Origin: Streptomyces ardesiacus
GTDB lineage: Bacteria > Actinomycetota > Actinomycetes > Streptomycetales > Streptomycetaceae
NCBI RefSeq assembly: GCF_003112575.1
Contig: NZ_BEWC01000001.1
Location: 930,001 to 994,000, forward strand
Reading direction: 5' to 3'
DNA length: 64,000 nt
Shown here: one piece after another, positions 24,741 to 32,154 of the stretch
How the letters are laid out: each line of letters opens with the position of its first letter
Position numbering within the stretch: the stretch's first letter is position 1
Notes under the pieces: model-generated
The model's database searches: none
Told to the model about the DNA's origin: nothing
Seen by the model: only the letters and a program-made list of their open reading frames with translations
Made by a program: the position numbers and the translations under genes

Positions 24741-24754
24741 ACACCCTGGGGTGT
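24741..24754. promoter_or_regulatory. Short palindrome ahead of the peptide operon
   Basis: Six-base arms (acaccc) flank TG, 35 bases before the peptide start codon. The surrounding 24691-24788 is unusually A+T-rich for this genome and probably contains the operon promoter. Whether the palindrome is an operator or part of the leader RNA cannot be told. Confidence 0.35.
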
Positions 24755-24788
24755 GAAGGCCATTTGGCTACCAGAGGGAGATGGTGAA

Positions 24789-24977
24789 ATGCCTTCCAAG
24801 GACAAGGTGCTCGAGGAAGTCACCCGCACCGAGAACATCGACATCGACGCGGTACTCGACCCCGCCGAGCCCGACGGAGTCTTCCGCGACAGCCGCGAGT
24901 GCGCCGCGCTCGCCCTGCAGTCCGGAGGTACCAACCTCCTGCTCTCGCCCCCGACCCCGCGCCCGAAGAAGGGCTGA
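24789..24977 (+). CDS. Short peptide, candidate RiPP-type precursor (62 aa)
   Basis: The peptide splits by charge. Residues 1-37 are strongly acidic and look helical (KDKVLEEVTRTENIDIDAVL). A single Cys is at 38. Gly46-Gly47 forms a double-glycine-like site. The last 15 residues, TNLLLSPPTPRPKKG, are hydrophobic then proline-rich and basic. This leader/core arrangement is typical of ribosomally made, modified peptides, but no known RiPP enzyme (LanM/LanKC, YcaO, radical SAM, ATP-grasp) is nearby. The ATG at 24789 has GGGAG at the right spacing; an upstream GTG at 24753 lacks one. It is the first gene of a tight operon with four further genes. A role as signal, scaffold or carrier peptide is an alternative. 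Confidence 0.75.
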   Translation: MPSKDKVLEEVTRTENIDIDAVLDPAEPDGVFRDSRECAALALQSGGTNLLLSPPTPRPKKG

Positions 24978-24997
24978 CGGACCGACGGGAGAACGAG

Positions 24998-25705
24998 ATG
25001 GAGCAGTCGAGCACATCGGCCCTCCTGCAGGGAACGGTGCTTGACCTCGCCTCCGACGTGGTCTCCGCTCTTCGGAGCGGAGACCACGTGCGAGCGGGGA
25101 GCACCCTGACGGGAGGCGGTGCCGGTGAGGGCGTCGCCCGCGCGGCGGTACGCGTCCTGGGCGCCGACACCCTGCTGCCCAGCCTGCTGCTGGGCGTTCC
25201 GCCCGAGCCCGGGCAACTCGCCGTGTTCAAGGACGCGGTGGCGGCCCACCCGCCACGCGCCGACGCGGCACCCACCGTCGTATGGAGCCACTGGGCCATG
25301 ACCCGGGCCCTGCGCCGGACCGGACCACCCCTGGACGGCCCGCTCGCCGGCGGTCCGGGCGCCGAACCCGACGCCCGCTGGCTCGACGGCGCGTCCTGGC
25401 AGTTCCTGACCCACCAGCTCGCCGTTCTCGCCCCGCTGGCGCTCCCGGGCGAGGAGTGCGCCGTGACCCGCGTGGCGCGCGGCCGGCCCGTGGACGTCGC
25501 CCGCGGCTTCGTCCGGGCGGTGCGCCGCCGGGACTGGCAGCAGGCGGCCGGGGCCGGACGCTGGCTCACGCTCCTGGACGGAGTGCCCGACACCCTCGGC
25601 CTCGAAGCCGGGCTGGACTTCGTACGCCTCATGGGCGGTTCCGACCCGCGGGTGGCCCTGCAACTGGAGGCGGCGCGGCTGATGCCGGCCGTAGTCCTCC
25701 GGTGA
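24998..25705 (+). CDS. Unrecognised helical protein of the peptide operon (235 aa)
   Basis: I do not recognise the family. The protein looks all-helical, with conserved-looking tryptophans (VVWSHWAMTRALRR, ASWQFLTHQLAVLAPLALPG, RRRDWQQAAGAGRWLTLLDG). No transmembrane segment, signal peptide, cofactor motif or Cys pair is evident. The start at 24998 is supported by GGGAG about eight bases upstream; a longer frame to 24899 would overlap the peptide gene. A perfect 34-nt hairpin lies within codons about 20-31. Its stop overlaps the next gene by four bases. It may bind the peptide or partner the two paralogues that follow; this is inference from position. Confidence 0.7.
   Translation: MEQSSTSALLQGTVLDLASDVVSALRSGDHVRAGSTLTGGGAGEGVARAAVRVLGADTLLPSLLLGVPPEPGQLAVFKDAVAAHPPRADAAPTVVWSHWAMTRALRRTGPPLDGPLAGGPGAEPDARWLDGASWQFLTHQLAVLAPLALPGEECAVTRVARGRPVDVARGFVRAVRRRDWQQAAGAGRWLTLLDGVPDTLGLEAGLDFVRLMGGSDPRVALQLEAARLMPAVVLR
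25057..25090 (+). promoter_or_regulatory. Perfect 15-bp-arm hairpin with UUCG loop inside the second gene
   Basis: Arms acgtggtctccgctc and its complement close a UUCG tetraloop on a C-G pair, among the most stable RNA hairpins known. It lies 80 bases after the peptide stop and inside the first 31 codons of the next gene. It could lower downstream transcription or protect the peptide message from 3' decay, giving more peptide than enzymes. Confidence 0.8.
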
Positions 25706-26679
25706 GCGTGCGCGCCGTCGAGGAGGCCGCACTGGACTGGGTGTGGGCCCACCGCGACGACTTCGCGCTCGGCGACGACGCGCTGGCGGCGGACGGCCAG
25801 GTCAACCGGACGTGGAAGCCCCTGGGCGAGCTGACCCAGGTCTGCGCGTCCGTGTCCCGGTGCACCCCGCCCGGCGATCCGCTGCACACCCGCGTCTCGG
25901 AACTGCTGGACTTCGCCTGGCGGCAGACCCGCCAAGGCGAACTCTTCCTCCTCATGCAGTCGCTGGAGCCCTTCGCCACCTACCCGTTGGAGGTGTACGC
26001 GGCCTTCGCCTCGGCCGGACTGCGGCATCCCGGCTACGAGGCGTCCGCCGCCGTGGTGGCCCGCACCCGCGGCTGGCGGCTGACCGAGCAGTACCCCACC
26101 CGCCGCCTCGGCGTGCTGGAGGCCGAGCGGCGCAGCGGCCTCCAGCCGCACGGCGCCGTGCCCCCGGCGCTGGACCGCACCTGGCTGGGCGGCCTGCCGG
26201 AACCGTGGACCTTCGAACGCGCGGCCGGTTACGCGCTCACCCACGTCGTCTTCCACCTCACCGACTGGGGACGCGACCCCCGGGGCGTGCCGGCGGACCT
26301 GGCCGACTACCTGCTGCACTGGCTGCCGCCCTGGCTCGACACCTGCCTGGACGCCCGGATGTACGACCTGAGCTGCGAGTTGCTCGCGGTCGCGGCGAGC
26401 CTGCCGCGCCCGCCGGAGCCCGCCGTCCTGGCGGACGCCTGGCAGCGGGTCGCGGCGGCCCGGTCCGGCTCCGGCGCGATCCCCGAGGAGGGCGCCGCCC
26501 AGGACGCCGCCGGGCCCGACCCGGGACCGGACCCGTACGCCTTCACCGACTGCTACCACTCCACCCTCATGGCCGCGTTCGCGGCGGCCCTCACCACGGC
26601 GGCGACGGCACCCCCGGCCGCCGTGCGGCACGCCGCGCCCCGCACGGGACAGCACGCCGGACAAGGAGCGCCGCGATGA
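25702..26679 (+). CDS. First of two paralogous proteins with HxVFHLTDWG motif (325 aa)
   Basis: This protein and the next are homologous along their length. Shared elements, in order, are a start like ALxWxWAHRDxF (residues 10-21), PLGEL (40-44), YPTRRLG (131-137), WLGGLPEPWT (161-170), THVVFHLTDWG (180-190), PADLADYL (197-204), ELLAVAASLPRP (226-237) and YHSTLMAAFAAAL (285-297). The fold looks all-helical, like an alpha/alpha toroid; conserved His181 and His185, Asp188 and the late Tyr-His are candidates for metal or substrate binding. I think such proteins are filed as DUF6895 but cannot verify it. GTG at 25702 overlaps the previous stop (GTGA). Confidence 0.72.
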   Translation: MSVRAVEEAALDWVWAHRDDFALGDDALAADGQVNRTWKPLGELTQVCASVSRCTPPGDPLHTRVSELLDFAWRQTRQGELFLLMQSLEPFATYPLEVYAAFASAGLRHPGYEASAAVVARTRGWRLTEQYPTRRLGVLEAERRSGLQPHGAVPPALDRTWLGGLPEPWTFERAAGYALTHVVFHLTDWGRDPRGVPADLADYLLHWLPPWLDTCLDARMYDLSCELLAVAASLPRPPEPAVLADAWQRVAAARSGSGAIPEEGAAQDAAGPDPGPDPYAFTDCYHSTLMAAFAAALTTAATAPPAAVRHAAPRTGQHAGQGAPR

Positions 26680-27596
26680 CGGACACCCGCCTGATCCACC
26701 GCGTCGGAGCCGGTGCCCTGGAGTGGCTGTGGGCCCACCGCGACGGATTCCGCCTGGAACCGGACGTGGACCCGGAGATCGGCTTCCTGGAACGCTTCAA
26801 GCCGATCGGCGAACTCGCCCTCATCTGCAAGGTGCTCTTCCGCGAGGGCGTCGCCGGCTCCCGGCAGTCCCAGCTCGCGCGCCAACTGCTGGACCACACC
26901 TGGCGCGAGACCCTCGACGGAGGCCGGATGCTGGTGCGCGGCCAGCGCATCGAGCCCTTCTCGCCCGCCCCCTTCGAGGTCTACCTGCCGTTCAAGGAGC
27001 TGGGCTACAGCCAGCCCGAGATCGAGCGGGCCACCGTCCTCAACCACCGGCTGGACAGCTGGGCGCGGCTCCCGGTGACCCCCACCCGGCGCCTGGGCCT
27101 GTCCGCCTTCCAGCGCCGCTTCGGCCTGACCGCGCGGCCGCCCGAGGCCGGCTTGGCCGCCACCACCTGGCTGGCCGGCACGCCCGAGCCGTGGACGGTC
27201 GAGGGCCACACCGCGTACGACATCACGCACACCGTCTTCCACCTCACCGACTGGGGCGAGAACCCGGGCGGGCTGCCGCCCGACGTCGCCGACTACCTCG
27301 CCGTCTGGCTCCCGGTCTGGATCGACGACTGGCTGGACCTCGAACGCTGGGACCTGCTCGGCGAACTCCTCGTCGTGGACGCCTGTCTGCCCCGGCCCAC
27401 CCTCGACGAGGCCGCCTGGCGGGGCTTCGCCGCCGCGCAGCAGCCCGACGGCGCCATGCCCGCCGTACGTACCATGCCCGAGGGCGAACCCGACGCGGTG
27501 TTCGACGTGGTCTACCACCCGACCCTGGTCGCCGCCTTCGCCTCCCTGCTGGCCACCTCACGCGCCCTCACCGAGCTGGCGCACTCCGCGTCGTGA
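26676..27596 (+). CDS. Second paralogous protein with HxVFHLTDWG motif (306 aa)
   Basis: Same domain plan as the preceding gene: LEWLWAHRDGF (15-25), KPIGEL (42-47), TPTRRLGLSAF (135-145), TWLAGTPEPWT (164-174), THTVFHLTDWGENPGGLP (184-201), VADYLAVWLPVWID (204-217), ELLVVDACLPRP (230-241) and YHPTLVAAFASLL (280-292). It lacks the Pro/Ala-rich C-terminal tail of its paralogue and is the better conserved-looking copy. No signal or membrane segment. ATG overlaps the previous stop (ATGA). Retention of two divergent copies side by side suggests a heterodimer or two successive steps on one substrate. Function is unknown. Confidence 0.75.
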   Translation: MTDTRLIHRVGAGALEWLWAHRDGFRLEPDVDPEIGFLERFKPIGELALICKVLFREGVAGSRQSQLARQLLDHTWRETLDGGRMLVRGQRIEPFSPAPFEVYLPFKELGYSQPEIERATVLNHRLDSWARLPVTPTRRLGLSAFQRRFGLTARPPEAGLAATTWLAGTPEPWTVEGHTAYDITHTVFHLTDWGENPGGLPPDVADYLAVWLPVWIDDWLDLERWDLLGELLVVDACLPRPTLDEAAWRGFAAAQQPDGAMPAVRTMPEGEPDAVFDVVYHPTLVAAFASLLATSRALTELAHSAS

Positions 27597-28687
27597 CGGC
27601 CCGCCGCACGCCCTGGCCGGGCCTGCCCGCCACCGACGAGCGGGCCCCGGAGGCGGACGCCCGCAACGGACCCGCACCGGCCGACGAGGCGGCACTGCGC
27701 GAGCGCCTGGCCGCGGCCGTGGACGCCGGCGACGCCCCCGACGTCGTCTTCGCCGTCTCCCGGCGCGGCCGGCGCATCCTGCACAGCGGCGGCACCGCCC
27801 CGCCCCCCGACGTCCCCCGCGAGAACCTGCGCTACGAGACCGGGTCGGCGTCCAAGACCTTCGCCGCGCTGCTGTTCACCCGCCTGGTCCGGCGCGGCGT
27901 GCTCACCGGCGGCGAGCCGGCCGCCACCTGCCTGGACCCCGGTGCGCGGACCGGCCCCCACCCCGTCACCCTCGCCCACCTCATCACCCACACGTCGGGC
28001 CTGCCCGCCCTGCCCGCCGACTTCGTGCGCCGGGGCCTGCCCGCCTGGCGCACCAACCCCTACGCCCGCTACTCCGCCGAGCGGCTGACCGACACCTTCC
28101 TGCGCCACCCGCCCAGGCACCGCCCCGGCACCCGCTGGCACTACTCCAACTACGGCGTCTCCGTGCTCGGCCACGCCGTCGCCGCGGCCGTCGGAACCCC
28201 CTGGGACCACCTGATCACCGAGCAGGTGCTGCGCGCCCTCGGCCTCAGCGGTACGGCCCTGCGCGCGGAGGGGCCCGGGACCGACGCCGTCGGCCACCGC
28301 AAGGACGGCCGCACCCCGGTGCCGGCCTTCGACGCGGGCGGCTTCCAGGCGGCCGGGGCCGTCCGGTCCACCCCGGGCGACCTGCTCACCTTCCTGGAGG
28401 CCCACCTGGAGCCGGACCGCTCACCGGCCGCCGGCGCGCTGCGTGCGGTGCGGGTGCCGGTGCTGCGCAGGGGGCTGGGCCACCGGCACGTGCACACCGT
28501 GGGCTGGTTCCGGCACCCCACGGACGGCGGGCCGATGTACTTCCACAGCGGTGCCACCCTGGGCCAGCAGGCCTTCCTCGGCTTCCGGCCCGACACGGAC
28601 ACCGCCCTGGCGGCGGTGTGCACCCGGCGGTTCCGCGCCCGGGACCCGTTCATCGCCACCGCCTACGCCCTCCTCGCGGAGGGATAG
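27593..28687 (+). CDS. Cytoplasmic SxxK serine hydrolase, class C beta-lactamase-like (364 aa)
   Basis: The three active-site motifs of the PBP/class C fold are present: SASK at 85-88 (nucleophile Ser and Lys), YSN at 184-186, and HSG at 318-320 in place of KTG. The HSG form is typical of esterases, transesterases and peptidases of this fold. There is no signal peptide or lipobox and the N-terminus is Ala/Pro/Asp-rich, so it acts in the cytoplasm and is unlikely to be a cell-wall enzyme or resistance beta-lactamase. It is the last gene of the peptide operon (GTGA overlap) and may hydrolyse, acylate or cyclise the peptide product; this is inference. Confidence 0.85.
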   Translation: MTARRTPWPGLPATDERAPEADARNGPAPADEAALRERLAAAVDAGDAPDVVFAVSRRGRRILHSGGTAPPPDVPRENLRYETGSASKTFAALLFTRLVRRGVLTGGEPAATCLDPGARTGPHPVTLAHLITHTSGLPALPADFVRRGLPAWRTNPYARYSAERLTDTFLRHPPRHRPGTRWHYSNYGVSVLGHAVAAAVGTPWDHLITEQVLRALGLSGTALRAEGPGTDAVGHRKDGRTPVPAFDAGGFQAAGAVRSTPGDLLTFLEAHLEPDRSPAAGALRAVRVPVLRRGLGHRHVHTVGWFRHPTDGGPMYFHSGATLGQQAFLGFRPDTDTALAAVCTRRFRARDPFIATAYALLAEG

Positions 28688-28698
28688 CGGAACGCGTG

Positions 28699-28729
28699 GG
28701 CGCGGGGCCGCGTCGAGCGGCCCCGCGCC
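28699..28729 (+). terminator. Terminator hairpin of the peptide operon
   Basis: Perfect 13-bp arms (ggcgcggggccgc) with a 5-nt loop begin 11 bases after the serine hydrolase stop and separate it from the convergent protease gene. Confidence 0.75.
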
Positions 28730-28785
28730 GTGTCGGGTGCGCCGTGTCCGGTGCGCCGCGTCGGGTGTGCCGTGTCCGGTGCGCC
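28730..28785. repeat. Four tandem 14-bp units
   Basis: Units related to gtgtccggtgcgcc follow directly on the operon terminator; units 2 and 4 are identical, units 1 and 3 differ by one and three bases. They end 19 bases before the protease stop codon. Confidence 0.9.
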
Positions 28786-28804
28786 GGGAGAAGCCTTCCG
28801 TCCG

Positions 28805-30181
28805 TCAGACCCGCTGCCACAGGGCCGGAGTGTCCACCGGCGACCCGGCGCCCTGCGCCTGGTGGCTCTGCAGGCACCGGTACCGCACGCCGTCGAAGGA
28901 CACGGTGGTGCCGACCTCGTAGACCCGGCCCGCGGCCCACGCGTCCGCCGCCGCGTTGTCCTGCGGCGCGGGCGTCTGTGACGTGGAGGACGTGGTCTTC
29001 AGGGTGAGGCCGAACTCGCTGAGCAGCGGGTTGACCGGCTGGTAGAAGGTCGTCCCGCCGTTCGTGCAGTCGCCCGAGCCGCCCGACGTGGTGCCCTGCG
29101 CCTGGGTGCCCGAGACGAAGGGGCCGCCGGAGTCCCCGGGCTCCGCGCACACCGTCGTCCGGGTCAGCCCGTCGACCGTGCCCTCCGGGTAGGTGACGCT
29201 GGTGTCGTGCTGCTGGACCGTGCCGCAGTGCCAGCCCGTCGTGGATCCGGAACGGCACACGGAGGCCCCCACGAGCGCCTCCACCGAACCGGCGAGCTGG
29301 ATCTTCTCGCCGTTCTGCGCCTTCACGTCCGGCGTCGCGGTCCAGCCGGAGTTGACCCCGACCCAGGCCATGTCCTTGCCGGGGAAGGTCGAGGCCTGGA
29401 AGGTGCCCTGGGCGGCCTCGTTGAAGCCGGTGGTGGTGGCGCCCGGGTTGCCGCAGTGCCCCGCCGTGGCGAAGCCCTGCTGGTCGTCCTTGGTGACGGA
29501 GAACCCGATGGAGCAGCGGGCCCGGTCGTCGATGTAGAAGGCGTCGCCGCCGACGAGGTCCTCCAGGACCCTCGGCTGGTCCGGCGAGACCTGGACCTTC
29601 ACGTCCTGGGCCGGCACCCCGGCGGCCGTCAGGAAGGAGGCCGCCGCCGACTCGCTGGTGGCCTGGACGGTGACCCGGTTGGCCATCACGTCGACGTACC
29701 ACACCGGGGTCTGCCGGGACCGGGTCCGCACGGCGGCGGTGTCGAGCTTCTCCTTCACGGCGCGCAGCTCGGCCAGGTTCCTGCCGACGACCGCCGCCTT
29801 GGCGCCCTGTGCCTCGATGGCCGCGGTGTCCGCGGCGTCGGTGGTGGCGACGGTCAGCTCGGCGGAGGTCGCGCCGCTCACCCAGGCCCCGGCGAAGCGG
29901 TCGCCCAGCGTGTTGCGCAGCATGCCCGCGCGGGTGCCCGCCTCCGCCTCGTTGACCAGCCGGGCCGCCGCCTGTCCGGGCGCCAGCTTCAGGTCGCGCT
30001 CCATCGCGCTCAGCATGCGCGCCGGGGCCACGGCGGCGTCGGGCGTGCGGGCCGCGGCGGGCCGCGGTGCCGGGGCGGGTGGCGGGGCTGCCGACGCGGC
30101 CGAGGGGAGTGCGGTCAGGACCAGGGCGCCGAGCGCAGTGAGGGCTGCGCGGCGGCTGCGCGCGGCATGTCTGCCGACCAT
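28805..30181 (-). CDS. Secreted streptogrisin C-like serine protease with chitin-binding module (458 aa)
   Basis: Residues 1-35 are a signal peptide (RHAARSRRAALTALGALVLT, then SAASA). Residues about 45-195 are an alpha-lytic-protease-type propeptide (LKLAPGQAAARLVNEAEAG). The S1 catalytic domain has His in TAGHCG (about 240), Asp in KDMAWV (about 270) and Ser in EPGDSGGPF (about 350). A short Thr/Ser/Pro linker leads to a C-terminal CBM5/12-type module (about 415-458, WAAGRVYEVGTTVSFDGVRY). Length and plan match streptogrisin C. It is a secreted, self-processing protease likely acting on chitin-associated protein. ATG at 30181 has GGAGG nine bases upstream. Confidence 0.92.
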   Translation of the reverse strand: MVGRHAARSRRAALTALGALVLTALPSAASAAPPPAPAPRPAAARTPDAAVAPARMLSAMERDLKLAPGQAAARLVNEAEAGTRAGMLRNTLGDRFAGAWVSGATSAELTVATTDAADTAAIEAQGAKAAVVGRNLAELRAVKEKLDTAAVRTRSRQTPVWYVDVMANRVTVQATSESAAASFLTAAGVPAQDVKVQVSPDQPRVLEDLVGGDAFYIDDRARCSIGFSVTKDDQQGFATAGHCGNPGATTTGFNEAAQGTFQASTFPGKDMAWVGVNSGWTATPDVKAQNGEKIQLAGSVEALVGASVCRSGSTTGWHCGTVQQHDTSVTYPEGTVDGLTRTTVCAEPGDSGGPFVSGTQAQGTTSGGSGDCTNGGTTFYQPVNPLLSEFGLTLKTTSSTSQTPAPQDNAAADAWAAGRVYEVGTTVSFDGVRYRCLQSHQAQGAGSPVDTPALWQRV

Positions 30182-30380
30182 GCGATGAGCCTCCTTCGAG
30201 TGCTGTGCGAGACAGCGGTGTTCGGTGGGCGACCGTGGGCCACGGTGCGCCTGCGGCGAAGTCACAGGCCTTGCCGCAAAGGCCCGCGGGGATGCCCGGC
30301 GCCGGTCGGTTTCGCGCTATGGGGGACGTGACGGGTGCCATGTGCAGTACGCGGGCCCGCTCCGCGTGGCCGAAGGGGGA

Positions 30381-32042
30381 TCAGGCGGGCTTGAGTCCCG
30401 GCTCGCCCGCCTCGGTGACGAAGGACGCGGCGGTGGTGACGGCGGCGCCGGGCGTGCTGATGGCGGAGACCGTCCGGAAGTCGAGGTGGGTGGCCTGGCG
30501 GCCGAGTTCGGCCCGGACGTAACCGCGCTTGCCGTTGTAGAACTTCATGTGCGGATTGGCCTTCATGTACAGGTCCCAGTTGGCGGGCTTCTCCACGCCG
30601 TCCCGGCCGCTGGCCACCGAGGTGCAGGTGACTTCGGTGCCGACGGTGGCGGAGGCCGGGTCGTCGAAGTCCTCCTTGACGTCGAGGGCGTAGCCCACGT
30701 GCACGTCACCGGTGAGGATCAGCCAGTTGTCCACCCCGGCGGCCTTCGCCCCGGCGACCACCCGGTCGCGCGAGGCCCGGTAGCCGTCCCAGGCGTCCAT
30801 GGAGAGCGCGGCGTCCGCGGTCACGTCGAACTTGCGCTGGGAGAAGCACACCTGCTGGGGCATCACGTTCCACAGCGCGGTCGAGCCCTTCCAGCCGTCG
30901 AGCAGCCACTGCTCCTGCGCGGCGCCGGTGATGGTGCGCGCCGGGTCGTCCGACTCGGCGCCGGGGGCGTGCGGCCGGTCGTCGTAGGCCTGGTCCGAGC
31001 GGTACTGGCGGGTGTCGAGGATGTCGAACTGGGCAAGCGTGCCCCAGTGCAGCCGGCGGTACAGGCGGGCGTCGGGACCCTGCGGCAACTGGGCCGCGCG
31101 CAGCGGCTGGTTCTCCCAGTACGCCCGGTAGGCGGCGGCCCGGCGCAGCAGGAACTCGGCCGGCGGGATGTCGTTCTCCGGGATGCTGCCCGCGTAGTTG
31201 TTCTCGGTCTCGTGGTCGTCCCAGGCGACGACGAAGGGGTGCGCGGCGTGCGCGGCCCGCAGGTCCCCGTCGGTCTTGTAGAGGGAGTAGCGCAGCCGGT
31301 AGTCCGCGAGGGTCATCGTCTCCCGGTTGAACACGTCGGGCAGCGTGACGTCGGTGTAGCGGCGCTGCCCGCCCTCGGAGTTCACCGCGTACTCGTACAG
31401 GTAGTCGCCGAGGTGGAACACCACGTCCACGTCGTCCTGGGCGACATGGCGGAGCACGGTGTAATAGCCGTCCATGTAGGCCTGGCAGGCGACCGCCGCG
31501 AGCTTCAGCGACGCCGCGGCGCTGCCCGCCGCCGGGGCGGTGCGGGTACGGCCGGCCGGGCTGAGCCAGGTGCCGGCGCGGAAGCGGTAGTAGTAGACGG
31601 TCCCGGGCGTGAGGCCCTTCACGTCCACGTGGACGCTGTGGTTGTACTCGGCGTGGGCGTCGGCGGTGCCCCGGAACAGGACACCCGCGAAGTGCTCGTC
31701 CAGGGCCACCTCCCACTCGACCGTGACCCGCTCCGTGCCCATCCCGCCGTCCTCCAGGAACGGCTCGGGCGCCAGCCGGGTCCACAGCAGCACCGAGTCG
31801 GGCAGCGGATCCCCGGAGGCGACACCGAGGGTGAAGGGGTCTTTGCTGATCCGGGCGGCGCGTTCGGGGGCGGCGACCGCGCCGCGGGCCGGCAGGTTGG
31901 TGGTGAAGGCGAGCGCGGCGGCGGCAGCGGTCACGGTGAGGAAACGCCGGCGGCCGAGGTGCCGGACGGCGGCGCCCAGTACGGCGTCGTGCGGGGAGAA
32001 GGCGTGCTCGGCCAGTGCGCGGGGACGGCCCGTGGGCGCCAT
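30381..32042 (-). CDS. phoD: PhoD-type alkaline phosphatase with Tat signal (553 aa)
   Basis: The N-terminus carries a twin-arginine signal (HLGRRRFLTVTAAAAALAFT). An N-terminal PhoD domain (DPFTLGVASGDPLPDSVLLW) precedes the metallophosphatase domain with metal-binding motifs VFHLGDYLYEY, VAWDDHETENNY and LTGDVHVGYALDV. It is exported folded and releases phosphate from phosphodiesters and monoesters using Ca/Fe. ATG at 32042 has GAGAGG eight bases upstream; the frame to 32189 is not supported. I looked for direct PhoP-box repeats upstream and did not find a clear one. Confidence 0.93.
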   Translation of the reverse strand: MAPTGRPRALAEHAFSPHDAVLGAAVRHLGRRRFLTVTAAAAALAFTTNLPARGAVAAPERAARISKDPFTLGVASGDPLPDSVLLWTRLAPEPFLEDGGMGTERVTVEWEVALDEHFAGVLFRGTADAHAEYNHSVHVDVKGLTPGTVYYYRFRAGTWLSPAGRTRTAPAAGSAAASLKLAAVACQAYMDGYYTVLRHVAQDDVDVVFHLGDYLYEYAVNSEGGQRRYTDVTLPDVFNRETMTLADYRLRYSLYKTDGDLRAAHAAHPFVVAWDDHETENNYAGSIPENDIPPAEFLLRRAAAYRAYWENQPLRAAQLPQGPDARLYRRLHWGTLAQFDILDTRQYRSDQAYDDRPHAPGAESDDPARTITGAAQEQWLLDGWKGSTALWNVMPQQVCFSQRKFDVTADAALSMDAWDGYRASRDRVVAGAKAAGVDNWLILTGDVHVGYALDVKEDFDDPASATVGTEVTCTSVASGRDGVEKPANWDLYMKANPHMKFYNGKRGYVRAELGRQATHLDFRTVSAISTPGAAVTTAASFVTEAGEPGLKPA

Positions 32043-32154
32043 CTGGTGTCCTCTCGTACAGCGGGGCGATGCGCGGACCCCGCATGCTAAGCAGATAAAA
32101 CGCCCCAATCGGGCAGGGCTTGCGGAGTGATCACACAGGAGGAGGTACGCGCGT

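Noticed and set aside
24753..24788. Longer start (GTG) for the 62-aa peptide
   Set aside because: It has no ribosome-binding site and lies within a palindrome, whereas ATG 24789 has GGGAG at correct spacing.
27593..28687. Resistance beta-lactamase
   Set aside because: No signal peptide, HSG instead of KTG, and translational coupling to non-resistance genes.
24741..28729. Known RiPP class (lanthipeptide, lasso, thiopeptide, linaridin)
   Set aside because: None of the hallmark enzymes (LanM/LanKC kinases or cyclases, YcaO, asparagine synthetase-like cyclase, radical SAM, decarboxylase) is encoded in or near the operon.
32043..32154. PhoP box ahead of phoD
   Set aside because: No pair of GTTCACC-like direct repeats could be read in the interval, although phosphate control would be expected.
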